64,000 nt of DNA from Arenicola marina (taxonomy: Eukaryota > Annelida > Polychaeta > Arenicolidae): positions 18,687,088 to 18,751,087 of the forward strand of contig OZ025249.1 in NCBI GenBank assembly GCA_964019135.1, written 5' to 3'. Each line of letters begins with the position of its first letter. Position 1 is the stretch's first letter. Shown in pieces: positions 49,411-60,117 of this stretch. The notes below the pieces were generated by a model, which had not been told where the DNA came from, made no database searches, and was given only the letters and a program-made list of their open reading frames with translations. The position numbers were made by a program, and so were the translations under genes.

Positions 49411-51462
49411 TAATACGTAATTAGAATACTATACCTATATTGGGCAGGTCTAGTCGAGTTGTTGCTTTTTTGTGTGTGACTAAAACTTCATGCTGCAAAT
49501 AACCTCCAGATATTAAGACTAATTTAAATTATCACCGTATAAGGTTGGGGCGACATATTCAGCATGTCGGAAATAGTCTACTTTAAAAAAATCTATATTA
49601 CAAACAATATTTCGTATTAAAAAAAATATTTCATTTATATAAACAGCTTGAATTCGAACGATGCGAGTAATACATGTAACTATAGCTGTAGAGACGAGTA
49701 TCACATTGTAGGCCGGGGACAATTGTTCACTGGACAGGGTGGGTCAACTCAATACGCATTTCGTTGTGCAAATTCTAGCAAACTAAAAGCCAGGAGAAAA
49801 GCCATGCACTCTGCTTGACTTTTTATCTTTTTTTTACAAAACTGTTCTCTAATTTCCATATTAGTGCGTTTAAGCACAGGGATAACCGCCGGTTTTTATA
49901 CGTTTATATATAGGGACTTTATCTATGGGGCAGGGAAAAAATCAGTCGCAACAGCAATAAAGATCGCATTTACCATTCACTATTTATGTCGCATACCCGT
50001 TATCAAGTTAGTTGTCATAACTATGGAAATCCCATTAATTCACTTTGACTATTGAACAGAATATGGTTGTGAAGCGTTTGTAAATGAAGGTAAACGAGGA
50101 ATTGCTGAGCTTAATCGCGACATTTCAGAAGACTGTATTAGAAGGCCTTCACGTTTACTGTTAACTGAGAGCATGCGTGTTAAAGAATTTTTTTCTTTGA
50201 TGGGAGGGAGGTGTGTGTCGTATATATATATATTGTTAATAGAAGATTAAATGTACGCGTGTCGTGACGGCAATCGGTCATATCCAATGTTTCTTATGTG
50301 TAATTAACATTATTCGAATGAAATAAATGATCATACAAATATAGTTTTCGCGAAAAGATTGTCCACTCAATTGATATTCGGAGTATTTATGCAATGGAAT
50401 TCTCTTCACAAACAGCAAAAACAAAGTATTTTTCACTTTTCACAACATGATAAATTTATTAAACAATGTGACTGGGTTGCGCATGAGTTACACCAAATGA
50501 ATGTATACACCATCATGCATGCACAAACGTCTTTCACAACTAACAACAATCAACAGGTTAAGGTTTTGGTGAGGTGCTGAGACGCGTTCCTGTACCTATA
50601 CGCTTTGTATAGTGTACCAATGGCAGTGTATATTATTAGAAGTACCGCGGGGTGGTGGTGGGGATGACCCCCCCCCCCCACCTTATATACCCATATCACG
50701 TTCATCATTTTCTCTTCCCTTCTCCCATTTGGTCTCAGTCTCTCTCTGTCTCTCTCTCGCCCTCTCTGCCTCGCGTATTCTTTCACTCCTTTTTACAGAT
50801 GTAGCTAGTTTTTGCAGCCATCCCGGCCCCACACCCTCTGAGCGCACTATACGGCAGTGGTTTTGCGGAGGGTCGGGGTCAATCGTCTCATTGTATGGTT
50901 GCATGCCGGGATGTGAGGAGCACTTAAAAACCTGTCACCGTTTGAAGAGTGTCATTGAACAGGAATGATCAAAAAGAGCGACTAGACAGCTGAATCAAAG
51001 TGCGGGAATAGATAGATACACACACATATATAGTTATCACCCTACAATGTGTAGTTCGCCCTCAAACAGGTAGGGTGCTCTATCTAGTCACCCCCCCCCC
51101 CCCTCGATTCACCCACAGGTGCATTGATTGAATTAACACTCAACCGAAGATAATAAATTCCAAATTAATATCCTTTATAAAATGAACACATTTATGCCTA
51201 AACGGAGAGACCACAAGATGACGAAACTATATACACGGAACGACAGATTTAAAACATACCCAGCGCTATGTTAAGGAAAATTATCAATGGTCTGATAGAT
51301 ATGATCTAATAACTAATTTATATAGTTATTTTTTGACTGAAAAACATTTCTATGACCGTGCATGCAATTAAGTTATTTCTCATTCATCTCTCGGACATAA
51401 TTTGACCGCCTGTATCACCGCCTTGGCACTTGGAACGTTCATTCGTGATAAACATTTACAAA
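49411..51462. other. AT-rich noncoding with a CT-rich tract
   Basis: AT-rich unique sequence. A pyrimidine (TC)-rich microsatellite lies at 50708-50775, a short C run at 50669-50679 and a 13-base C run at 51091-51103. The part nearest FoxD may include its 3' UTR. No other gene was recognised. Confidence 0.45.
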
Positions 51463-51468
51463 TTTAAT
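51463..51468 (-). terminator. Possible FoxD polyadenylation signal ATTAAA
   Basis: On the minus strand ATTAAA lies about 250 bp after the FoxD stop codon, the nearest common polyadenylation hexamer I noticed. No transcript evidence is available. Confidence 0.3.
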
Positions 51469-51717
51469 GTTGACAATTATGGAAATAACTTAAAAGATGG
51501 ATAAAATTTGACACTATACATCCATGGCGGATGAGGGTTCGCACTCACCCTGACGCCCCAATAAACTCGGCGGATAGGCAGATCCGCGGATCGGTAAAGT
51601 GTGCCTGACAGTCTGAATATATAAGGGCTCAGGGACGCGTGTACTCGATCTCAAGCGAGGCTGTTTATGACAGATGCAGGACAAGAGTCAGTATTGCCGT
51701 CAGTGTTGGAAGGCCTG

Positions 51718-53874
51718 TCATCTCCAGGAGACTGGTACTGTGGACGCCTGCATGTAGTGTCGGAACTTTTCAAGGTCCATCTGTAAGTGGGGGAGTCCCT
51801 GCGGAGCGCCGGGTAGGCAGGGCGGGCCTTGGTGGGGGTTGAACATCCCGCCCTGGCCCCCGGGGCTACCGCCACGGGCTGCCGCCACGGCCGCTGCCGC
51901 CGCCGCCGCCGCCTGGGCCCGGGCGAGATCCGCGGGGGAGCGGAGGGATGAGGCTAGCATGGAGAGGCTGGGGAGTCCGGGGGCCGCATGCGGGGGTAGT
52001 CCTGCTATCCCCGGCATGGACACCGCGCGGTAGGCGGCCAGGTGCGCCGGCGTGCTGGTCGCCGGTGGCGTGGTGACGGAGGGGTCCGATTTGGGGTGTC
52101 CGGTCGCCTTGCCTCCCGGGGAAGAGGCGCTGCGGGACGGGGAGGAGTCCCCCGACGGTGTCCGTGAACGTTTGGTGCCGCTGCGTTTCGTGCTGTCACT
52201 GGGCTTACCTATCAAACTGTCTATGGAGAACTTTTGGCAGTGCGGGGAGGTGCTGTTTGACGTGGGCTGCGGGGCTGGGCTGGTCGTGGGTGAGGGTGCC
52301 CCGCCGGGGGACATGGGTTTACTGTCCTGGGGGTCGTCGGCTCCCTCACCGCGGCTCAGGTTCTCCTCCGGGGGGTTGACGCGTGCTGCCGCCGCCAGGG
52401 CGCTCAGGCTGCTGGACATGGTGTGGGGGTTGTGGCCGCCCGGGGGAGCCGGCATGGAGGGGTGGGAATGACCGGGCAGCCCCGCCAGGCCGTGGAGGCC
52501 GTGTAGGGCCATGACGGAAGGCGGGAGCCCCAGCCCCATCCCCCCGGTCCGCATGGCCATCTCGGCGGCGGCCGCCTGGGACAGCTGCAAGGGGACGGGG
52601 GGCGGCAGCGGGGTGTAGGCGTAAGGGGGTAGCTGGGCGGACGGGTGACCGTGGTGGGGCGGCCCCATGGAGAGGAAGGCCGGGTGGGGGTGGCCGTAGG
52701 GATCCCCGCCCCCCATCATGCCGTTGCAGCCCCCGGGGCCGAACATGTCGTGGTGCTGCGGCATGTTGCGCTTGAACCGCTTACGGCGGCGAAGGAAGCT
52801 GCCGTTGTCAAACATGTCCTCGCTGGCCGGGTCCAACGTCCAGTAGTTACCCTTCCCGGGGTTGCCGGGCTCTCGCGGGATCTTCACGAAACAGTCGTTT
52901 AGCGAGAGGTTGTGTCGGATGGAGTTCTGCCAGGCCGGGAAGCGCTCCCGGTAGTAAGGGAACCTGCTCATGATGAACTCGCAGATACCGCTGAGAGTGA
53001 GCCGTTTCTGGGGCGACTGTAGTACGGACATGGTGATGAGGGCGATGTAAGAGTACGGCGGCTTCACCAGGTTACTCTTCTTCTTCCCGTTCGGGGTTGA
53101 CCCCATGTCGTCCTTGACCCCGCTGTCGTCGCCCGCGTCCTTGCCGTCGCAGCCGCTGCTGTCGAGGTCTGACCTCGGGGAGTGGCAGGCCCCGTCGGGG
53201 GAGAGGGAGCGGGTGGGGGAGACCCTGCCCTCGGTGTCCATGCCCACCATGCCGTCCTCTCCGCTACCGTAGTCCGACCCCGTCGAGTAGCGGCGTCGCG
53301 ACTCCAGGGCCATCTCGTCCTCGTCGAAGTCTCCTTCGATATCAATGTCTCTGTCACCGTCGGTGTCAGGTCGGAGGCCTCCAAAGTGGTGGGGCCTTGG
53401 CGACGTCGGGGGTCGTCGTGGAGTCGGTGACCCCGGGGGGCTGAACGAGCCGGCGACCGGGGAGAGGGCTGGTGGCGGCCCCCGCTGCGAGAGGGGGTTC
53501 GGCGGGGAGCCTGGCCGGCCGGCGGAGTGCAGCCCGCCGCCGGGGGAGCCCCGGGGAGGGGTGCTGCCCCGGGCGGCCCCGTGAAGCCGCGCAGCCACCA
53601 TGGCCTGGTGATGGTGCTGCTGCTGGTGGTGATGATGCTGCTGCTGCTGCTGCTGCTGTTGAGCCCGCATCATCTGCTGCTGGAAGACCTCCATCCGGCG
53701 ACAGTGCTCCAGATAGGCGGCAGTGTTCTGGATCGCGGATCCCGGAGGAGGAGGAGGAGGGAGAGGAGACTGGGGATGCGAATGGTGAGCGAGCATCCTG
53801 TCTGGGTAGCCAAGCTGTAGTCTGGGTTGTTGAGCGCTCTGTGAGGTGTTGACAGTCGCCATGTCCAGTCTCAT
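51718..53874 (-). CDS. FoxD: Forkhead box D (FoxD) transcription factor, single exon
   Basis: A nuclear DNA-binding protein of 718 residues. Residues 271-369 are a complete forkhead (winged-helix) domain from [12 protein letters not shown] to LRRRKRFKR, with the recognition helix [13 protein letters not shown] intact (N317, R320, H321) and the FoxD-type wing [19 protein letters not shown]. Before it come a Pro tract (33-46), a Gln/His tract (72-90) and an acidic segment [12 protein letters not shown] (about 173-190). After it, FSIDSLIG (549-556) resembles the Groucho-binding eh1-like motif of FoxD proteins, which implies repressor activity, and an Ala-rich tract lies near 653-669. FoxD proteins act in mesoderm, neural and neural-crest-type programmes. 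An in-frame TAG (53899-53901) precedes the frame; the first ATG is at 53874, while a second at 53862 has a stronger Kozak context (G at -3 and +4) and would give 714 residues. The domain is uninterrupted and the gene has no intron. Length exceeds vertebrate FOXD3 because of low-complexity tracts. Confidence 0.97.
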   Translation of the reverse strand: MRLDMATVNTSQSAQQPRLQLGYPDRMLAHHSHPQSPLPPPPPPGSAIQNTAAYLEHCRRMEVFQQQMMRAQQQQQQQQHHHHQQQHHHQAMVAARLHGAARGSTPPRGSPGGGLHSAGRPGSPPNPLSQRGPPPALSPVAGSFSPPGSPTPRRPPTSPRPHHFGGLRPDTDGDRDIDIEGDFDEDEMALESRRRYSTGSDYGSGEDGMVGMDTEGRVSPTRSLSPDGACHSPRSDLDSSGCDGKDAGDDSGVKDDMGSTPNGKKKSNLVKPPYSYIALITMSVLQSPQKRLTLSGICEFIMSRFPYYRERFPAWQNSIRHNLSLNDCFVKIPREPGNPGKGNYWTLDPASEDMFDNGSFLRRRKRFKRNMPQHHDMFGPGGCNGMMGGGDPYGHPHPAFLSMGPPHHGHPSAQLPPYAYTPLPPPVPLQLSQAAAAEMAMRTGGMGLGLPPSVMALHGLHGLAGLPGHSHPSMPAPPGGHNPHTMSSSLSALAAAARVNPPEENLSRGEGADDPQDSKPMSPGGAPSPTTSPAPQPTSNSTSPHCQKFSIDSLIGKPSDSTKRSGTKRSRTPSGDSSPSRSASSPGGKATGHPKSDPSVTTPPATSTPAHLAAYRAVSMPGIAGLPPHAAPGLPSLSMLASSLRSPADLARAQAAAAAAAAVAAARGGSPGGQGGMFNPHQGPPCLPGAPQGLPHLQMDLEKFRHYMQASTVPVSWR

Positions 53875-53898
53875 ATCGCGATACCGCTGGCTGACCAA

Positions 53899-53916
53899 CT
53901 AACTACCGCCGGACAT
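53899..53916 (-). other. Upstream minimal ORF in the FoxD leader
   Basis: On the minus strand an ATG at 53916 opens a five-codon frame (MSGGS) closed by TAG at 53899-53901, in frame with FoxD and 24 bases before its first ATG. If the leader is unspliced and starts upstream, this could damp FoxD translation. Other upstream ATGs also exist (for example near 53943 and 54189). Confidence 0.4.
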
Positions 53917-54366
53917 CTGGCCCCAAACAAGTCCGGCACACATGCGCCGTCCGTGCAGATGTTGTGCCGACTAGTGTCAGCAGGCAGGGGAGACCCGGGC
54001 CTGGGTGTGGATTTCAATCGGAGGATGTCACTTACCCAACAGTGAACAACTCGATGACCACAAGTTTCTTTGGCTGTATTATCCTTCTGGAGTGTGCAAA
54101 ATCGATCACAATTGAAGAAGAAGTTTTTGTCGTGATCGGACACAGATTACCAATGTCACGGCGAAGGCAAAAAGACGCGACGCCTGAACATACACACGAA
54201 GTGTGAACTCCGAACTCGAACTCGGGCCGACAAACTTGCCGCTATCGACCGAGGAAACTGGACTTCGGACGACTTGGTGTGTATAGCAGATATATCTCTC
54301 CAGTCCTGATACGACCACTTTGCTGCCGAGTGATGAAATGTATCCCACATCCCACCGCCGACCTGC

Positions 54367-54600
54367 ATTTAAATGACCGACCTGATTGTCTCAGATAAAC
54401 TAATATTATCCTCCGCCCGAGCGGGCCGCCTCTCTCTGACTGGAGGGGCGGGGTCGACCAATCAGAGGCGGCCATTGGCTGTCCAGGGGTAGGTGATTGT
54501 CAGCGGCCAGCGACCGCCTCTGAGAATACTGCCCTACGATTGGTCGACGCGTGAGGGCGCTGTGTTGTTATTCTGAGGCTGGCGGGGCGAGTGGGCGGGG
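54367..54600 (-). promoter_or_regulatory. FoxD core promoter region (TATA-like, CCAAT and GC boxes)
   Basis: Going upstream on the minus strand there is a TATA-like ATTTAAAT (54367-54374, predicting a start site near 54340), a GC box GGGGCGGGG (54445-54453), and three CCAAT boxes: plus orientation at 54458-54462, minus at 54474-54478 and minus at 54539-54543. Further GGGCGGGG-type GC boxes lie at about 54582-54600. The leader would be about 465 nt if unspliced. Promoter position is inferred from motifs and the gene start; no transcript evidence exists. Confidence 0.55.
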
Positions 54601-54888
54601 CTAGTGATGCGGCGCGGCTCGGTGACTTCAAAGGGACCCATAAGCCGCTCCACTCGGGCTAATGAAGAAATTGAGGGCGGTGGGCCAGTCAGAGCACGTT
54701 GTAGGACAGATAAAGTGAGATAAGGTTACCCGTGTAATGTTCTTTCGGTGATAAAACTTGTTATTTTGATACTTAACATGAATCTAGGCGATAAGGACTT
54801 CGGGGGTGTCGTCACTATGTATATGCAATCGATGATTATGATTTTTGGCGACGGTGCCCGGATCCCGTGGGCTTTGTGTCCGTGGACG

Positions 54889-54918
54889 GGGAGGAGGAGG
54901 AGGAGGAGGAGGAGGAGG
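54889..54918 (+). repeat. (GGA)n trinucleotide microsatellite
   Basis: About ten GGA/GAG repeats in a row upstream of FoxD. A Pro-rich or Arg-rich reading frame through it is an artefact. Confidence 0.95.
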
Positions 54919-55139
54919 CTGTGCAGGAATGATGGCATGGTTACGATAGCGAGGAAAGACATGGCCGTGTGAAAGGCTGGCTGCACGGGCTGGTGGTGTG
55001 TGTATGTCATGGCGGATATAGAATGTGTTTACATTGCCCGGAGACTGAATCAAATATTAGCCGGGCTACGGTATGTAAGTATGTGATCCACGATTGGCGT
55101 GACCAGACCGTGATGCAAGACGCACTCGGATTGGCTCCG
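54919..55139. other. Unique noncoding sequence
   Basis: No gene, RNA or repeat recognised between the trinucleotide repeat and the degenerate repeat that follows. Confidence 0.4.
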
Positions 55140-55460
55140 TCCTGATATATCGACAGCTGACTACCGACAATGACTACCGACCGTGGATACCAGCAATTAC
55201 TACTGACCGTAGACCACCAACAGTGACTACTGACGGTGACTACCGAAAGCGACTACCAGCATGACTAGTGAAAATGACTACCTACCACGACTGCCATGGT
55301 AACTGACTAAGAACAATGACATTTCGACAACTACCAGACGACTGATTACCGTTCACCGTACACAGGGTAGAGATACAGATACTCACGATACCCAACTTGA
55401 GAGGACTTGAACAGCCGTGCACAACACGGAGATCAGCGACAGTGACTACCAACAACATGT
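55140..55460. repeat. Degenerate short tandem repeat built on TGACTACC
   Basis: TGACTACCGAC, TGACTACTGAC, CGACTACCAGC, TGACTACCTACC and similar words recur every 10-18 bp between about 55150 and 55460. The irregular spacing and decay suggest an old minisatellite. Confidence 0.7.
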
Positions 55461-57475
55461 GGAGATAGATTTCTGTTACGGCTTCGCTGCTAACCGAAAG
55501 AGCCGGTGCAAACCTCATTATGTGGGCTTTACGTTGAGGTTACGCCACGCACTCGCAGGAAACCATACTGACCACTATTATCATACATGTTTAAACAAAT
55601 ATATCTACCGAACCGCTGTTTGTAACGTTACTTGATAATTAAATATACAGACCATTAGGCTGAAATTGTTTGTGGATTTTATTTAACTTATGTTTAGCTA
55701 CATGTTTTGAAATGTATGTTTGAAATATGGAACTATTCAGCAGTTTCCTCGAATATACAACATCATAAGCCTATATATATTGACATCTAAATGTTGATTC
55801 GATATCCTTGGTCTGTTGGTATACACACGATTTTACCCAAAGCCCCAATGGTTACAACAGCGCATATATTAATACCGCGCCTCATGCACCACGCTGTCTG
55901 GTCGATAAATCCTCACTCAAAACATGAACAGGGGGCACATATTTATCACTATAGCCTCCGGCGATCATATATAACGGAATCAGGTCTCTACTAGTCTAAT
56001 AGTACTTGCTACTATACTGAGTGTCAATCCACACATACATGTACTTACTCCTACTAACGGTATACTATCCCTATAGCCCCAGGCGATGGCAATATAGATT
56101 AATAATATTATTACACCCCTCGTTAAATCAGCTTACAGCTAATGGGTCAAGGCGAGCTTTATCACGCATGCTGTGCCCCATTGATTTACATAATTAACGG
56201 TTAGTAAAACTTACAGGCCTTGCATCGCTATAGGCGGTCACCTGCTCACAGAGGGACACAGCTGCAGCTGCCTCTTACTCCCCACCCCTCTATTCTATAT
56301 TGATAATCCTATTAAATAGTGCACGATTTGTTATTATTCAGCCGTGACTAATGCTGCATGAAAACGGCATCATTTTATATATATAACATTGATTTATATA
56401 CCGCTATAGAGTAAGAGTGAATTACGTGTGTACATATACTCTCATCATGTGTGTATATAAGGGGCCATGAGCCAAGCGTATATAAAAACATGTCACAGAA
56501 AGTACAAGCACACATAACGTAATGTCAGAATGATTAATCTGTTAGTAAGGATTATAAACTCCATTAAACTATAGACATTGTTGATGCTGTACCTAGGCGA
56601 TAAATAGGCTCGTATGGAGTAAGCATGACACGTGCAGCTTCATTTATAATGCTCATATCAAAGAAATATGGCGTCATCGCCGAACTCAAACAAGGGTTAT
56701 AATCAATTAACTAAAGACATGTGACGGCATTTTATTGATACATATAAGACACGAACTGTATAACGTGTCTTGGGTCGCTATGGAAACGTGCACGTAAGCG
56801 AATAGACTTCATATAAATGACATATATAATGCATTATGAGTAAACCAAGCATAATTTCAAATCCTAATACTTTTAGAGTAGATTCTTGTCACATTGTTGA
56901 CGCAATTAGAGCGACGAAGGACCATTTAGCAGAAAAACAGGATGCATGGGGGGCCATCCCAACATTTATTCCCTAATAATGTTAGGATGGGAGCGATAAG
57001 GAGGCGTAAAAGTGATGAATAACATGTTCGATTGTCGTATACTATCATGATATATGGTATTCTTTCGTGAGTTTTCTGCTTGGCTCTAATGTTAATGAAC
57101 AAAAGGACCGTAATATTGCTTATTAATACAGAGTGATAATTGCATATACTACATACAGGTCTAACTTAAAAACGATAAACCCATAATCTAAAGGTCAACA
57201 AGCAGTGACACAAAATTGACCGTATAGCCTGAACCAACGCTTAGATCATCTACTTGCTACATCATCACATATTGATAGCGCTGTATACATGACTAGTCCA
57301 TGAGAAGGATTGCATGGGCCTCTCACTCTCTACATGCTATAGACATATGTACATGTATTAATATCTTGAAAGAGTGCCGTATAAAAAGCTCCATAGCTCC
57401 ATAGCCTATATGTTTTTACCACGTTTAATGGCATGACATGACATATATTTGTGTCGTATGTTCTTCAGTGAGACC
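55461..57475. other. AT-rich noncoding desert upstream of FoxD
   Basis: Unique AT-rich DNA with many TATA and ATTA words and no open frame of note. No RNA gene or mobile element was identified. Confidence 0.5.
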
Positions 57476-57600
57476 GCCCGTCGTACGTCGAGATGGTCGT
57501 ACACCACAGCCTTTCCTGGGACGCCACGTGGCCAGCGGCAAGCTGCACCCCTCAGCCAATCACGTGACTCAGTCCAGACCCACGGCCCTTGGCGGATTAT
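57476..57600. promoter_or_regulatory. E-box / CCAAT / AP-1 composite cluster
   Basis: GCCACGTGGC, a palindromic E-box, lies at 57523-57532. A CCAAT box (57556-57560) runs directly into the palindromic E-box TCACGTGA (57560-57567), which overlaps the AP-1 site TGACTCA (57565-57571). Such packing is promoter- or enhancer-like. It sits about 3.2 kb upstream of the predicted FoxD start site. Confidence 0.4.
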
Positions 57601-59958
57601 AGCAATGTTTTAAAACTTTCGTTCCCTTAATCCTATAAACAGCGGAGAAGAAGAAATATAAACGCCGCACGGATCTACATCCGGGTTTGCTGCATGCGGC
57701 CCCCGGGGGTAGGGGTGTGTGAGAGAGAGAGGGGGGGGGGTGGCTTGGGGTGAGGGCAGGGTGGGGGTTGGTGGTTGTACATATACACAGACTCGGGACA
57801 AAGCCTACGTGGCGGGGTCCCGATACTAAACTGTTTGATTTTGACAGAAGTGTTGACATAAGTCGTCCCCAGAACGGACACGGTTTGGTTGTAAACCAAA
57901 GTCCGGCAGATCCGCCATCTTGCTTCGACAGGGCCAGACGGCCAGACACAGACACAGGGAAAGAGATGGACAGGGACTGGGTGGAGAGGATAGGGGGGGG
58001 GGGGTGTCTAGTGGTAGAGAGGATGCGGTAAGGGAGGGGGGCCGAGTTGTTGACCATGGATGGGATGTAATGGGGATGGCAAGGTGGGGGGGGGGGTGCT
58101 TGAGGGCATCAGGAACGACTAATATATAGATGGTGCGAGGTGTTGTGGAACAGGGTGGGGTGGACCAGGATGGGGTGGGTACAGTGGAAGATGGGCCGGG
58201 CAGACAGAGAGAGAGAGAAAACGTGGGGGGAGGGGGGGGGGGTGTAGAGAGTCCGTCCGTCCCGTCCTCATATATGGCGTCCAAGTTGTTCTCCATCACA
58301 GGCTGACTAACTAGAATCGAGGGCTCCAGTGGAAAAATATTGCTCGAGAATTGTTTTCGCCCAGAACTGAAAATAAACAAGGGGGCCCCTTGAGTAAATA
58401 AGCAAAAAGGCCAGCGGAAGAGAGTGAGAAGCTGGGAACCACATGTCGTCCGAAGCCAAGCGTCCTCTGGCTGGCCTAGCGCAGGCCATGGGGTGAGGGG
58501 GTGAGGGGTAAGGGGGTGGGAGCGGGGTACTTCCCTCCCGCCCCTAAAGTCCCCCTGCGTCCATCCCTGGCTGGACCATGCATGCAGTATATTATCATGG
58601 CCAGCTATATGTCTATTATATAAAAAGTGTGTCCTAGTCAAGTCCACCCACGTCACCCCCCTCACCAGCCTGCACCCCACCCCGCCGCCGGTCCCGTTAT
58701 GTATTGGTCGACGCCACCACAACAGTTTTGTTTGGCACCCCCCATGACGTCAGTGTTGTTCCGTCATGAACCCCACCATAGATGTCATTGTGACTTATCA
58801 CCCGGCTATTATCGCAGTCACAGCAGGAGTTGTCACTCACCAAGCCCATAGGGTGGCCACCATATTGTGTCCCGCTATCAGCCACAATGCCGCCGCGCCG
58901 CGCACACCCAGCGCAAGATAAGGAATGATCTCATCAACGTGGTGTCGTGTAAATGAGGGAGCACTCTGCAGAACTGCTATATCAACTACCGTAAACTTCC
59001 GAAACACAAGCGAAGAATAACATTTTAACTCAAGCGCGCCCCGGCGGAACTGGAAGCGGCATGTAGGACAAGGCGTTTTTTTTTCTCTCCACTCTCCCCA
59101 CTCTCTTCCACTCTCTCCACCCCCTCCTCCCCCTCCTCCCCTCCTCTCCTCCCCTCTAGCGCCAACTCTCGGGATGCCCAAGCCGCTGGGAACGCACGCC
59201 GTCAGCTTGTGTCTGTGAAAGGGCTGCCCCGAGCCGTAAACCACCGGCAGTTTCCCGCGGCGCCAGTGTACATTTCTCCTGGGGGGATTAGCACGCTTGC
59301 TTATTTGAGAGACTCGGGCGTTCACCGTAAAATACACAAATACACAGGAGTTTTGACTGCTTGTGAAAGCCGTATACAAGCGTTGGCTGTCTAAATGCCA
59401 GGCGTAGGTGGACAAGGTTCATTGCTCGGTTGTGTTATTCCAGTGTAATGTGTCTAAGCGTCCGGGACCGTTTTGATCACGTTTCAACCAGGAGACCTAT
59501 CAAAAAGCGTCCCCGCTTCGTGATCAACACCGCCTAAACCCCTTTTGCACGCCTCCGCGATAGTCATATTCCTAAGTAGTCACCCGTGACCGAGGCCGAT
59601 AAAAACATTTCTTTTGTAAATGCCCGGATCTGATGTAAGTGGATCCGTGCTATAGGATTGTTCACACCAAACTTGACGTCGCCATTGATTTTTTTCATGC
59701 TGAAGGAGAGAAAATTGTTTTCAAATGCTCCCCCCCCCCCCCCCCGACTTACATATATATAGATAGAGGATGGCGGGTTGACTTTAATAATCTTCAAAAG
59801 AGGTTCTGGCCAAGGCGGGGTACAGGGCGGACCACGGCTTGCCGTAACCCGAGAGCCGGGCCGTGCAAGGTTGGGGGAGACTGGAGCCCCGTGTAAAGCT
59901 GCCGCCCATCACCCCAACCAACAGATGTAGGCTACATGTATCATTTTCTTTGCGCTAA
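57601..59958. other. Mixed noncoding with G-rich tracts
   Basis: G-rich low-complexity stretches at 57700-57770, 57985-58110 and 58228-58245, pyrimidine-rich at 59085-59160, and a 16-base C run at 59730-59745. Balanced parts at 58580-58900 (with a full CRE at 58745-58752) and 59160-59560 look unique. Long frames such as minus 57826-58722 (298 codons) are composition-driven Pro/Ser/Thr-rich reads with no domain. Confidence 0.4.
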
Positions 59959-59980
59959 AAACCCGGGCTATCCCGGGTTT
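59959..59980. other. Perfect hairpin, 9-bp stem and 4-base loop
   Basis: AAACCCGGG (59959-59967) and CCCGGGTTT (59972-59980) form a perfect inverted repeat around CTAT. Role unknown; it could be a small palindrome of chance origin or an element end. Confidence 0.6.
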
Positions 59981-60117
59981 ATATGCCGCAGTGAGTGGGT
60001 CTGGTCGTCACGCACGGCGAGCGGCATGATAGACAGTGTATGTGATATGGTTTCAGGCTGGAGGGGAAAAAATGTCATTATCCTGGTGGCCGGCACCATG
60101 CACTGTAGGGGCTGTGG
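59981..60117. other. Unique sequence before the right satellite
   Basis: Short unique stretch leading into the minisatellite. No feature recognised. Confidence 0.4.

Noticed and set aside
51839..53852. Plus-strand frames opposite FoxD (up to 139 codons)
   Set aside because: They lie antisense to a well-supported GC-rich gene and are explained by its codon composition.
57826..58722. 298-codon minus-strand frame rich in Pro, Ser and Thr
   Set aside because: It crosses G-rich low-complexity tracts, has no recognisable domain, and shorter overlapping frames on both strands are equally open.
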